From Spirochaetae bacterium HGW-Spirochaetae-4 (lineage in GTDB: Bacteria; Spirochaetota; Spirochaetia; Sphaerochaetales; Sphaerochaetaceae), in NCBI GenBank assembly GCA_002839335.1, contig PGXU01000016.1:1-64000 (forward strand): DNA of 64,000 bases, in the 5' to 3' direction. A program made the translations under genes and the position numbers. Below are positions 53,734 through 61,544 of this stretch, in pieces (within the stretch, counting starts at the first letter, position 1; every line of letters begins with the position of its first letter). The notes beneath the pieces were generated by a model. That model searched no databases. It saw only the letters and a program-made list of their open reading frames with translations, and had not been told where the DNA came from.

Positions 53734-54714
53734 ATGGACAAGTCGACTGTCGTGATTACCGAAAAGATACCGATAGGTATCAGTTCCTGTGCCATGGGAA
53801 GCCCTATCCGCTACAACGGGAAGGGTATCGATGTCTTGAAGGACCTGGGAAGGGAGAAGAGCGACTTCATCTGGTGCCCGGTCTGTCCGGAGTGTATGGC
53901 GGGTCTGGGAGTTCCACGTGATCCGGTGCACCTTTCGGGTGGGGACGGAAACGCGGTATGGTCGGGAGAGGCTGTCGTCAAGAACCGCAAGGGTAGGGAT
54001 GTCACCGAAGTCATGAAGATCGGTTGCCAGGTGTGTCTCGAAGCCCTCGGACGCTGTCATGCGGTCGCGTTCATCTATATGGATGGTAGTCCTTCCTGCG
54101 GCGTGTACCGCACGACCTTGAAAAACCAACGGCGGGGGAATCCTCCTGGAGTATTCGGTTCACTGCTTTTGGAGAAAGGATATTTCCTCATTTCTTCCAG
54201 TGACCTGCAGAGTCCTTTGCGATGGTGGGATTGGCGCCGACGGTTGCTTGCGTTCCACTGGTTCTCCACTGTCGAGCTCTCTACCATGAAGGATGTGTAC
54301 GAGGTGTGGTACCGGCTCAAGTTCCTCTGCCAGGAGCTGGACAATACCTGGGCCCGCGAAATGGGGAAGACCCTCGCGAGCATCAAGTTGAAGGATGCTC
54401 CCGACTTCCTTGCACAATTCAGGAAGGAACTCTCGGATGTCCTTCGCAAGCCGTCCACAACCAAGCGCATCACAAATAGTCTTTGGAAGCACTACTCCCA
54501 TTACCGCAAACAGCGGGGCAAGACGGTAGACGAGATTCAGTCTCCCGAGTTCAGGCGCAACCGCACCACCATTGCGAAGGAATTGACTAGGATGGAGCGC
54601 ACGGCGGTGGAGGACGACTACCTGTTCGGTGCCTCGCCGGTCATATATCGCGATGCGAGGCGACTCAAACCGGCGGCAGGGGTTGTAGAGGACGAAGTAC
54701 CTCCTGCTCCCTGA
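53734..54714 (+). CDS. DUF523-domain protein with C-terminal helical extension
   Basis: A 326-residue protein. Residues 10-160 match DUF523: 'GISSCAMGSPIRYNGKG', 'WCPVCPECMAGLGVPRDPVHL' and 'YMDGSPSCGVYRT', with the conserved cysteines intact. The rest is helical and basic ('RKELSDVLRKPSTTKRITNSLWKHY'), not clearly the usual DUF1722 partner. AAGGAGG precedes ATG 53734. The structured repeat begins directly after the stop at 54715. Biochemical role unknown. Confidence 0.78.
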   Translation: MDKSTVVITEKIPIGISSCAMGSPIRYNGKGIDVLKDLGREKSDFIWCPVCPECMAGLGVPRDPVHLSGGDGNAVWSGEAVVKNRKGRDVTEVMKIGCQVCLEALGRCHAVAFIYMDGSPSCGVYRTTLKNQRRGNPPGVFGSLLLEKGYFLISSSDLQSPLRWWDWRRRLLAFHWFSTVELSTMKDVYEVWYRLKFLCQELDNTWAREMGKTLASIKLKDAPDFLAQFRKELSDVLRKPSTTKRITNSLWKHYSHYRKQRGKTVDEIQSPEFRRNRTTIAKELTRMERTAVEDDYLFGASPVIYRDARRLKPAAGVVEDEVPPAP

Positions 54715-54785
54715 TTGCCAAACGGAGCGAGAGGAAAGGGACCATGCAATGGTCACTCTCCCGAGCGAGTGCAGGCAACGTAAGG
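54715..54785. repeat. Structured dispersed repeat, copy B
   Basis: The second copy of the 71-base unit described at 20771-20847. GACCAT (54740-54745) and ATGGTC (54749-54754) pair around GCA; TTGCC (54715-54719) and GGCAA (54774-54778) are the outer arms. It lies between the convergent DUF523 gene and the DrrB-like permease. Confidence 0.85.
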
Positions 54786-54868
54786 ATTCATACCTCGCCC
54801 CTTGGGGCGGAAAAGGAGGCGAAGCTTCCCGGGTCCAGGGCTTGCCCTGGGGTAGGGATACCTTTCAT

Positions 54869-55639
54869 TTAGGCTGTCTTACGTTTGTACACCCGCATGG
54901 CGAAGAAATAGGCGACAATCGAAATACCTACACACCACGCGAGGGCAATCCAGATGTCGTTACCCACGGGTTCAGAGGCCAGCAACGATCGGATAGCTTC
55001 CACTATCGATGTCACCGGTTGGTTATCGGCGAAGGCGCGAACAACGGGCGGCATCGATTCGGTCGGTACAAATGCCGAGCTGATGAACGGCAGGAAGATG
55101 AGCGGGTAGGAAAAGGCTCCCGCCCCATCCACCGATTTCGCGGACAATCCGGCAATCACAGCCAACCAGGTGAGTGCGAGTGTGAACAGCGCGAGTATAC
55201 CGGCCACGGCGAGCCACGACACGATTGGTGCCGCCGAACGGAATCCCATTACGAGTGCCACGAGGATGATCACAACGACCGAAATCGCATTGGAAACCAA
55301 CGAGGTCAGCACATGGCCCCACAATGCCGCCGAATGCGCGATCGGCATGGAGTGGAACCGCTCGAATATGCCGCTTTGCATATCCATGAACAGGCGGTAC
55401 GCGGTGTAGGCGATTCCGCTTGCGATCGCGATGAGCAGAATACCAGGCAACAGGTAATTCACATAGTTGTCCATGCCGGTTTGAATCGCCCCGCCGAATA
55501 CGTAGACGAACAGCAGCATCATCGCGATCGGAGTGATGGTGACCGTGATGATCGTGTCCATGCTACGGAAGATATGACGCATGGAACGTCCCAGCATTAT
55601 ACCCATATCGCTAAAGGAATGTTTCCTTATTGCTTCCAT
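54869..55639 (-). CDS. drrB: ABC-2 type export permease (DrrB-like)
   Basis: A 256-residue permease with six segments of the daunorubicin-resistance type ('FGGAIQTGMDNYVNYLLPGIL', 'SIPLLPA'-like stretches, 'SYPLIFLPFISSAFVPTESMPP'). It exports drugs or lipids using the ATPase encoded just upstream. It abuts the ATPase gene with no gap and is the last gene of the PadR-DUF1048-DUF1048-DrrAB string. Confidence 0.9.
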   Translation of the reverse strand: MEAIRKHSFSDMGIMLGRSMRHIFRSMDTIITVTITPIAMMLLFVYVFGGAIQTGMDNYVNYLLPGILLIAIASGIAYTAYRLFMDMQSGIFERFHSMPIAHSAALWGHVLTSLVSNAISVVVIILVALVMGFRSAAPIVSWLAVAGILALFTLALTWLAVIAGLSAKSVDGAGAFSYPLIFLPFISSAFVPTESMPPVVRAFADNQPVTSIVEAIRSLLASEPVGNDIWIALAWCVGISIVAYFFAMRVYKRKTA

Positions 55640-56410
55640 TTACTTTTCCTCCTTCTTGCCGATGATAGCGAGGAAAATATCCTCCAACGTCGGCTGTTTC
55701 TCCACATACTCCACCTTGGCGGGTGGGAACAGTTTTTTCAGTTCCGCGAGAGTGCCGTTGGTGATGATTGTCCCCTCGTGCAAAATAGCGATCCTGTCGG
55801 CCAATTGTTCCGCTTCCTCCAGATATTGCGTGGTCAAGAAGACTGTCGTACCAGTGCTGGAAAGCTCCTTGACCATCTTCCAGACCTCAAGGCGGCCTTC
55901 GGGATCGAGTCCCGTAGTCGGTTCGTCAAGAAAGATTATGTTCGGCTTTCCCACAAGACTCATGGCGATGTCGAGCCTCCGACGCATACCGCCCGAATAG
56001 GTTGAGACCCTTCGGTCGGCGGCATCGGTCAAATCGAACCGTTGCAACAAATCGTCTACGATCCGGCGAGAGTCCGCGAGATGTCGCAACTTGGCGATCA
56101 TGACCAGATTTTCCCTACCTGTCAAAATTTCATCCACAGCGGCAAACTGTCCGGTCAAGCTGATCGACTGCCGCACCCGTTCCGGTTCGTCGAGAACATC
56201 GAAACCATGTACTTTCGCCGATCCACTGTCCTGTTTTGCCAGGGTGCTCAGGATTTTCACCAGTGTGGTCTTGCCGGCGCCATTGGCCCCCAGGAGGGCA
56301 AAGATTTCGCCCCTCCGGACTGTGAGATCCACACCTTTCAAGACCGTTGTGGTCTTGAAGGATTTTTTCAAGCCTGTTACGTGAATCGCTATGTCATGCA
56401 TATCGTTCAT
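55640..56410 (-). CDS. drrA: ABC export ATPase (DrrA-like)
   Basis: A 256-residue ABC ATPase: Walker A GANGAGKTT, signature YSGGMRRRLDIAMSL, Walker B IIFLDEPTTGLDP, and 'FLTTQYLEEAEQLADRI' (switch). This pattern is the DrrA drug-export class. Its start overlaps the upstream DUF1048 gene by four bases, and the permease follows directly. Confidence 0.93.
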   Translation of the reverse strand: MNDMHDIAIHVTGLKKSFKTTTVLKGVDLTVRRGEIFALLGANGAGKTTLVKILSTLAKQDSGSAKVHGFDVLDEPERVRQSISLTGQFAAVDEILTGRENLVMIAKLRHLADSRRIVDDLLQRFDLTDAADRRVSTYSGGMRRRLDIAMSLVGKPNIIFLDEPTTGLDPEGRLEVWKMVKELSSTGTTVFLTTQYLEEAEQLADRIAILHEGTIITNGTLAELKKLFPPAKVEYVEKQPTLEDIFLAIIGKKEEK

Positions 56411-56760
56411 TTCCTTGTCTTATCCATACTTTTGTCCATTGCCTTGGAAACTTCCTTGGCAACAGATGCCTGATAGATATCGGCATATGTCTTTGAATCC
56501 TTGATCAGATCGTCGCAGAAAGCGGCGACATCGGTACCGGTCACATCGAGCACACGTTTTCCCGAGGCAACGCCTTCCTCAAAAAAATCGACAATCCCCG
56601 AGAGCAATCCCGTCCCTTCGGTCAGCTCCACCGGACCGACCTTATAGAGATATTTCTGAATTTCCCTGTACACGATCTGATATTCTTTCGGCAGTGTCCT
56701 GACTCGTGCCATGTGTGCACGCCATGCCTTCTTGCCTTCGATGATATCTTGTATTCTCAT
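56407..56760 (-). CDS. DUF1048 protein 1
   Basis: A 117-residue soluble protein of DUF1048, with the conserved 'RTLPKEYQIVYREIQKYL' helix. The family is often encoded with PadR regulators and DrrAB exporters in Gram-positive bacteria; no activity is established. It overlaps drrA by four bases, and another DUF1048 gene lies 9 bases upstream. Confidence 0.85.
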   Translation of the reverse strand: MRIQDIIEGKKAWRAHMARVRTLPKEYQIVYREIQKYLYKVGPVELTEGTGLLSGIVDFFEEGVASGKRVLDVTGTDVAAFCDDLIKDSKTYADIYQASVAKEVSKAMDKSMDKTRK

Positions 56761-56769
56761 AGAATCCTC

Positions 56770-57117
56770 CTATTTTCCCAATTTCTTGGCGATGGTGTTG
56801 TTCAGTTGCTCACGCCATTTGTCGCGAAAGGACTTTGCGCCTTCTTCACCGACCAGCGCGGCACAGAAGCCTTCGATATCGTCACCCAGCACTTCCTGGA
56901 CACTCTGTCCATCTGCCGCTGTCTCCTCAAGAAGCCCAAGGACACCGTCGAGGATAGGCATGAGGTTGCGACCGGTCATGTCCGAGTGTGGCCACAGGTT
57001 TGTAGTGATCCTTTTCCACGCCTCCTGATATTCTTTCGGCAGCTTTCTGGCTCGCGACTGAAACGTCTTCCATTCCTTGGTCATATCGCTTCCGGTTATC
57101 TTTTCCCAAAAATTCAT
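56770..57117 (-). CDS. DUF1048 protein 2
   Basis: A 115-residue paralogue of the preceding gene with 'RKLPKEYQEAWKRITTNLW' in the same place. AAGGAG precedes the ATG at 57117 (an open frame extends to 57174). Its start overlaps the PadR gene's stop (ATGA-type, 57114-57117). The two copies suggest a heteromeric partner or an old duplication. Confidence 0.85.
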   Translation of the reverse strand: MNFWEKITGSDMTKEWKTFQSRARKLPKEYQEAWKRITTNLWPHSDMTGRNLMPILDGVLGLLEETAADGQSVQEVLGDDIEGFCAALVGEEGAKSFRDKWREQLNNTIAKKLGK

Positions 57118-57443
57118 TGTATGTTCTCCTTCAATTCGTAGATTTTTGATGATATGAATTCCCATTTTTCCCAAAACTTGACAAGTTCCCTTCTTCCAGC
57201 ATCGTTCAGTAGGTAGAACTTCCGGGGAGGCCCCATGTCGGAGGGCTTCTTCTCGGTATCCACGAGCTTGTTCTTCTCGAGTCGCACCAGGATGGTGTAG
57301 ACCGTTCCTTCCACAACATCCGTGAAACCGAGGGTATTCAGTCGCCGCGTGATCTCATATCCATACGTTTCTCCGCGGCTGATGATTTCAAGCACACATC
57401 CCTCAAGCACGCCTTTGAGCATTTCCGTCAAGTTTTCCAACAT
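57114..57443 (-). CDS. PadR-family transcriptional regulator
   Basis: A 109-residue winged-helix regulator with the PadR signature 'GCVLEIISRGETYGYEITRRLNTLG' and 'VVEGTVYTILVRLEKNKLVDTEKK'. It heads the DUF1048-DrrAB operon and probably represses it; two inverted repeats lie just upstream of its start. Typical length for the short PadR class. Confidence 0.92.
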   Translation of the reverse strand: MLENLTEMLKGVLEGCVLEIISRGETYGYEITRRLNTLGFTDVVEGTVYTILVRLEKNKLVDTEKKPSDMGPPRKFYLLNDAGRRELVKFWEKWEFISSKIYELKENIQ

Positions 57444-57478
57444 ACGTTCTCCTCACTAGTCTGTATAACTGATATTCA

Positions 57479-57518
57479 GTATTACTTAGTACCACTACAT
57501 AGTAATACGAAGTAGTGG
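57479..57518. promoter_or_regulatory. Two overlapping inverted repeats, probable PadR operator
   Basis: GTATTACT (57479-57486) pairs with AGTAATAC (57501-57508), and CCACTAC (57492-57498) pairs with GTAGTGG (57512-57518). Both are perfect, interlocked and lie 35-75 bases upstream of the padR start, as expected for an autoregulated PadR operon. Confidence 0.65.
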
Positions 57519-57695
57519 ATTCGTCAATAGTGCTTTCCATATTTATTCCTTTCCTTGAAACATCGGAATTTTAATATCCTGGGAAGGGTACGTACTCATG
57601 AAGGGTTTTCACGATTTCAAACAGAGGCATTCTTGCACCTGTCATAGGCTTTGGGGGAGGTGGTTTTGCGCCAAGGGATTTCGGGCAATTTGGTA
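57519..57695. other. Intergenic stretch between padR and tRNA-Leu promoter
   Basis: No gene seen. It holds the first copy of a 12-bp direct repeat, TTGCACCTGTCA, at 57633-57644; the second is at 57724-57735, overlapping the tRNA promoter. Their 91-base spacing and position by the tRNA could mark an old insertion, but no element lies between. Confidence 0.4.
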
Positions 57696-57724
57696 TTGAC
57701 CAAAATACCTCAATAGTGTAATTT
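57696..57724 (+). promoter_or_regulatory. Promoter of tRNA-Leu
   Basis: TTGACC (57696-57701) and TAATTT (57719-57724), with a 17-base spacer, lie 16 bases before the tRNA. The -35 region is within an inverted repeat TTTGGT-ACCAAA. Confidence 0.7.
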
Positions 57725-57739
57725 TGCACCTGTCAGTTC

Positions 57740-57824
57740 GCGGCAGTGGTGGAATTTGGTAGACACGCTAGCTTGAGGTGCTAGTGGGCGAGAGCTTGTG
57801 CTGGTTCAAGTCCAGTCTGCCGCA
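57740..57824 (+). tRNA. tRNA-Leu (anticodon GAG)
   Basis: Acceptor GCGGCAG pairs with CTGCCGC; the anticodon arm CTAGC-TTGAGGT-GCTAG gives GAG; the long variable arm and T arm (GGTTCAAGTCC) fit a class II tRNA. CCA is not encoded. It is the likely phage attachment site, since an integrase starts 110 bases downstream. Confidence 0.95.
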
Positions 57825-57831
57825 ACTACTT

Positions 57832-57877
57832 AAACCCTTATCATGTAATAACATGGTGGGGGTTTATTTTTTTATTT
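57832..57877 (+). terminator. Terminator of tRNA-Leu
   Basis: A 15-bp stem with several G-U pairs runs from AAACCC (57832-57837) to GGGTTT (ends 57865) around a 4-base AATA loop; a T-rich run follows. If it was carried in with the prophage, it now serves the tRNA. Confidence 0.8.
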
Positions 57878-57893
57878 AACCTCTCACCCCGAG

Positions 57894-57916
57894 GTGTGAC
57901 ACCAGTTGTGACACCA
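57894..57916. repeat. Twin TGTGACACCA repeats before integrase
   Basis: TGTGACACCA occurs at 57895-57904 and 57907-57916, a 12-base period. The first copy lies in GGTGTGACACC (57894-57904), a perfect palindrome around one G. It sits between the tRNA terminator and the integrase start at 57935. Such sites suit integrase or excisionase arms. Confidence 0.5.
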
Positions 57917-57934
57917 ATAAGATTGGGGAATATT

Positions 57935-59071
57935 ATGAGATTTCGAGAAGAGTTTTCCTTGTACAAAAGAACACTGAAAAGCGGAAGGGAGGTATGGTAC
58001 TACCATGCCTATGATGAGGATGGGAAACGCATCTCCGTCTCCACCGGAAAGACCAAGAAATCCAAGGCTAGAGAGCATGTACTCGAACTCATGAAACAAA
58101 ATCGTCTGATCCCGTCTACCATAAAGCAAGCCACAACGCTAAAGGAGTTCTCCAAACCCTTCTGGATCTGGGGAGAGTGTCCGTATGTGATGGACAAGAT
58201 AAAGAGAGGCGGTACGTATTCCAGGTCCTTTTGTGATGCCAACAGGAAGTCGCTGGAAAAGCATATCCTTCCCACTTTCGGTAATAAACGAATAACCAAG
58301 ATTACAACATCGATGGTCAATTCATGGTTGCTCGATCTACCGAAAGTAGCCGAGGTATCTCGATCCACCGCAAACAAGATGTTGAGCCTTCTTCGTATTA
58401 TACTGGATGAGGCTGTGAGGCAAAACATCATTAGAACAAACTCTGCAGGATTGGTCAAACCCCTCATTGAGAAGGCTAATGCACGTGATGCATTCACGAG
58501 AGAGGAATCAGCCAAACTACTCAATGATCCGACACATTGGGGAAACGAACTCAGCTATACGGCTTCTCTTCTTTGTGCCTGTACAGGCATGAGAGCAGGA
58601 GAAATCCGTGCATTGCGGGTATTGGACATACACCCAGACCACATACTCGTAGAACATTCCTGGGATGAGAAATATGGCCTCAAATCCACTAAAAGCGGTA
58701 ATTCAAGAAAAATCCCAATTACTTCAGAACTATATCAAACATTGATGAATCTCGCTCCAGACAAGCTGGATGGATTCATATTCTCCCTCACCAATGGCGA
58801 GACTCCTATGTCAGGGAGAGTATTTGCTAATTCCTTATATCGAAAAATGAGGGAGGTGGGAATTACTGAGGAAGAAAGAGTAGAACGAGGACTTTCTTTT
58901 CACAGTTGGAGACATTTTTTCAATACACAACTCATTGCTGCAGGAGTAAGTGGGGAAATCACTCGGGCGGTAGTTGGACATGAAAACGAAGCGATGACGG
59001 AACACTATCTACATCTTAAACCAAACGATATGGCAAAGGTTTGCGATATTCAGAATCAGATTATCTCATAA
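57935..59071 (+). CDS. int: Phage integrase (tyrosine recombinase)
   Basis: A 378-residue site-specific recombinase. The catalytic Arg is in 'TGMRAGEIRALRVLD', the HxxR box is 'HSWRHFFNT', and the Tyr nucleophile follows in 'ENEAMTEHYLH'. The N-terminal half has the arm-binding and SAM-like domains. GGGGA precedes ATG 57935. Its position directly after tRNA-Leu identifies the left boundary of a prophage whose other end lies beyond the window. Confidence 0.93.
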   Translation: MRFREEFSLYKRTLKSGREVWYYHAYDEDGKRISVSTGKTKKSKAREHVLELMKQNRLIPSTIKQATTLKEFSKPFWIWGECPYVMDKIKRGGTYSRSFCDANRKSLEKHILPTFGNKRITKITTSMVNSWLLDLPKVAEVSRSTANKMLSLLRIILDEAVRQNIIRTNSAGLVKPLIEKANARDAFTREESAKLLNDPTHWGNELSYTASLLCACTGMRAGEIRALRVLDIHPDHILVEHSWDEKYGLKSTKSGNSRKIPITSELYQTLMNLAPDKLDGFIFSLTNGETPMSGRVFANSLYRKMREVGITEEERVERGLSFHSWRHFFNTQLIAAGVSGEITRAVVGHENEAMTEHYLHLKPNDMAKVCDIQNQIIS

Positions 59072-59092
59072 GAACAATATAATGACCGGTCG

Positions 59093-60889
59093 CTACGAAA
59101 TGAAAAACGAATGTTTTATTTCTTTAAATAAATCTTTAGATCTATTAAAAAGCACATAGGAAAATTCTTCACTATTCTTTGTGCTGGAATATCGTATTCC
59201 ATCTATTCGAATATCTTCATATCGGTTTATGTAGGAACAACACTGTGAGACAAAATTTGATAGAAGATATTGCTTTGGAAAATGTGCCAAATCTCTTTTT
59301 TCTTTAAGGCAATACTCAAACACAATATTTGTTGTGCTAGACATATCGAGCAATGTCAATGGATTTCGATTTTTACAAGACATAAGATTAAATTTTTGTT
59401 TCCTTCCAATTTCTGCTCTTGCTACATCAACGCTACTTGCTAAATAGAGATGGCAAATACCAAATGAATTAAATCGATTGGCAATGGCAACCTCTCTATA
59501 AGGTCCAAACATCTCTTCCTCTGTAAAGGGAAAATCGCTGTCAACATCCCAACCACGACATCTATAGAATTGAGTTTCCCGGGGGATAATCGAACATGAA
59601 TCGCTAGCCATTTTCTTTAATTCAGAGAATATTTTTTCCCCAATCGGATCTTTAAATGCAAGAAAGGGATAATTCTCAAGAAAACTTATAAAAGTAACAG
59701 CTTGTGCATTGGAAATATCATTGAAAATCTTTGGAATGGAATTGACTATAGGTTGTAAAGACAAACTATACTCAATCCCATTTTCTACCTGCACCATCGG
59801 AATTAATTTCTGTTTACTTGGGTTTAATGTTATTGAAATTTTTGACTCTTTGGGGATTTCTAAATAGGAATCCTTTAGAAGTCGTTTATTTCCTTCTTCA
59901 AATTTCATTATAGACGGAATTGTTTCGCGTATTAATTTTATGCTATCAACCGGTAGCATAACCTCGGATAATAATTTATTACAATCCGTAAGTGAACTAT
60001 TAAAAAATTCAGTGAAATTTCTTTTAGCTGTCTCAGCTATCTCATTTGCTATCTTGAGTTCAGTTGGATCATATGCCATGTCAAAATCTTTTTTTGCTAA
60101 TTCAACCATATCTCCCGTTAAACGGAGCTGATTTGATTCATTCAGCATGGATAGCCCAATTTTAGCTGCCTCAGCCGCTTCGTTTGCAAATTTGAGTAGA
60201 CTTGGATCATTCATCATAGCAAAATTTCTTCTAGCTGCCTCAGTCGTTTCGTTTGCAAACTTGAGTAGACTTGGATCATTCATCATAGCAAAATTTCTTC
60301 TAGCTGCCTCAGCCGTTTCGTTTGCAAACTTGAGTAGACTTGGATCATTCACCATAGCAAAATTTCTTCTAGCTGCCTCAACCATCTCATTCATCACGCG
60401 AAATTGGTTTGAATCTCTGTAAGGGAAATTTTCTATTCCAGATGAAGTCCCAGACATTTGTCTTTTAATAGGATATCCTTTATGCTTGAATGAAGCGGTT
60501 TTACCATTTTGCCTTTCACCTTTTAGTCCCTTTTCAATATTCAATCTTTGTTCTTGATCCATTATAAAGTAATGATTTGAAAAAGACCCGACTTCTGAAA
60601 AGAGGGATTCGATGCTTTTCTCCCCATCTGTTAAATAAACAGCTACATCGTGCCCTCCAAATATTTTTGAAAATCCATCATAATCATTCTGAAGAAGTGA
60701 ATAAGTGTAAGTATTATCAATGACCTTCAAATTTTTAATATTGATTGATCTGGTTTTATCTCCTGATACATTATTTCGAAAAGTAATAAATTCTGGAGGT
60801 GTCTCTGTTCCAATATATTTGATTTCGAGATGACCAAAGTCTAAAGGATTATTCTTTAAAAATTTAAAACTCCAATCAGAACCATTCAT
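59093..60889 (-). CDS. RES-domain protein with 23-residue tandem repeats (prophage cargo)
   Basis: A 598-residue protein, strikingly AT-rich beside GC-rich phage genes. A beta-rich N-terminus (1 to about 110) is followed by near-identical 23-residue repeats ('NDPSLLKFANETAEAARRNF', about 150-296), then a C-terminal RES domain (about 435-575): Arg in 'FYRCRGWD', 'FNSFGICHLYLASSVDVARAEIG' with the Glu, and Ser in 'LLDMSS'. RES enzymes of toxin-antitoxin systems destroy NAD+. AGGTGG precedes the ATG. Location next to the integrase is typical of phage-borne defence or exclusion cargo. No antitoxin gene is seen beside it. Confidence 0.75.
   Translation of the reverse strand: MNGSDWSFKFLKNNPLDFGHLEIKYIGTETPPEFITFRNNVSGDKTRSINIKNLKVIDNTYTYSLLQNDYDGFSKIFGGHDVAVYLTDGEKSIESLFSEVGSFSNHYFIMDQEQRLNIEKGLKGERQNGKTASFKHKGYPIKRQMSGTSSGIENFPYRDSNQFRVMNEMVEAARRNFAMVNDPSLLKFANETAEAARRNFAMMNDPSLLKFANETTEAARRNFAMMNDPSLLKFANEAAEAAKIGLSMLNESNQLRLTGDMVELAKKDFDMAYDPTELKIANEIAETAKRNFTEFFNSSLTDCNKLLSEVMLPVDSIKLIRETIPSIMKFEEGNKRLLKDSYLEIPKESKISITLNPSKQKLIPMVQVENGIEYSLSLQPIVNSIPKIFNDISNAQAVTFISFLENYPFLAFKDPIGEKIFSELKKMASDSCSIIPRETQFYRCRGWDVDSDFPFTEEEMFGPYREVAIANRFNSFGICHLYLASSVDVARAEIGRKQKFNLMSCKNRNPLTLLDMSSTTNIVFEYCLKEKRDLAHFPKQYLLSNFVSQCCSYINRYEDIRIDGIRYSSTKNSEEFSYVLFNRSKDLFKEIKHSFFIS
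60163..60438 (-). repeat. 69-bp in-frame tandem repeat
   Basis: Units begin at 60163, 60232, 60301 and 60370, each 69 bases (23 codons), with very few differences. More degenerate units continue to about 60000. The near-identity of DNA indicates recent expansion and possible copy-number variation. Confidence 0.92.
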
Positions 60890-60967
60890 AGTTTGCCACC
60901 TATTTCTTCAATCTGGATACATTGTAACGTCCTTGTTACCAGAAAGATAGGTTTCGAGATTTAACTT

Positions 60968-61282
60968 TTAAAATTCCAATAATCCCTTAAGCTTCTCAAT
61001 GTACAACTCCAATCCCCCAGGCTCTTCCCCGCCCCAGGCATAATCCTCCAGGTCGTATGCCCACCGCATGAGCTTCGCATAGTTGCGGATCATCTCATCC
61101 GGAATGTCCGAGTCCTCGGGAACCATCTCCAACACCGGGGGAACCGGCCGGACCGCCTCTAAGGATGGTATCTCTACCGGGGAGGGGATATCACTTGCCG
61201 TCGTGCACCCGACGAGTACGATCGTTGAAACCAGCAGAAAGGCCATTGACCAGGTTGGCCTTCTCCTTCCTCTTCTCTGCAT
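60968..61282 (-). CDS. Outer-membrane spanin (Rz1-like lipoprotein)
   Basis: A 104-residue protein with a signal ending in a lipobox (VLVGC, residues 20-24 or so) and a proline-rich mature part ('PSPVEIPSLEAVRPVPPV'). AAGGAGG lies 6 bases before the ATG at 61282. It overlaps the 3' end of the inner spanin gene in a different frame, the normal Rz/Rz1 arrangement. With its partner it would fuse inner and outer membrane at lysis. Confidence 0.7.
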   Translation of the reverse strand: MQRRGRRRPTWSMAFLLVSTIVLVGCTTASDIPSPVEIPSLEAVRPVPPVLEMVPEDSDIPDEMIRNYAKLMRWAYDLEDYAWGGEEPGGLELYIEKLKGLLEF

Positions 61283-61544
61283 CCGGAACCTCCTTCTCAT
61301 CGATATCCTGGACAGCCTGCACCACCTCTTCCAATTCGGCCTCGTTGCCCTTCTGCTTCAAGTGCAGCGTGTCCTTGATCCTGCCCGCCTCCTGCTCGAG
61401 GGAGAATCGGATCCGCAGCGTGTCGCGCTCCGATTCGGCCTCCTCCTTGGCAGTACGCTCCTTGGACACCTTCTTCCGTTCGATTCCCAACAGCCCCAGC
61501 AGCAAAGCGAACAGGGCACCTGCAATTCCGATGATGATGTTCAT
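61191..61544 (-). CDS. Inner-membrane spanin (Rz-like)
   Basis: A 117-residue protein with one N-terminal membrane segment ('IIIGIAGALFALLLGLLGI') and a long charged coiled coil, as in phage i-spanins. Its end overlaps the o-spanin by 92 bases out of frame. It starts at the ATGA overlap with the preceding two-segment membrane protein. Confidence 0.7.
   Translation of the reverse strand: MNIIIGIAGALFALLLGLLGIERKKVSKERTAKEEAESERDTLRIRFSLEQEAGRIKDTLHLKQKGNEAELEEVVQAVQDIDEKEVPDAEKRKEKANLVNGLSAGFNDRTRRVHDGK

Noticed and set aside
54749-56005. 418-codon open frame on the plus strand
   Set aside because: Antisense to the clear DrrA/DrrB genes and very rich in His, Arg and Asp with no domain.
60163-60438. 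Regular repeats that might suggest a CRISPR array
   Set aside because: The 69-bp units are contiguous without spacers, stay in frame and encode a helical protein repeat.
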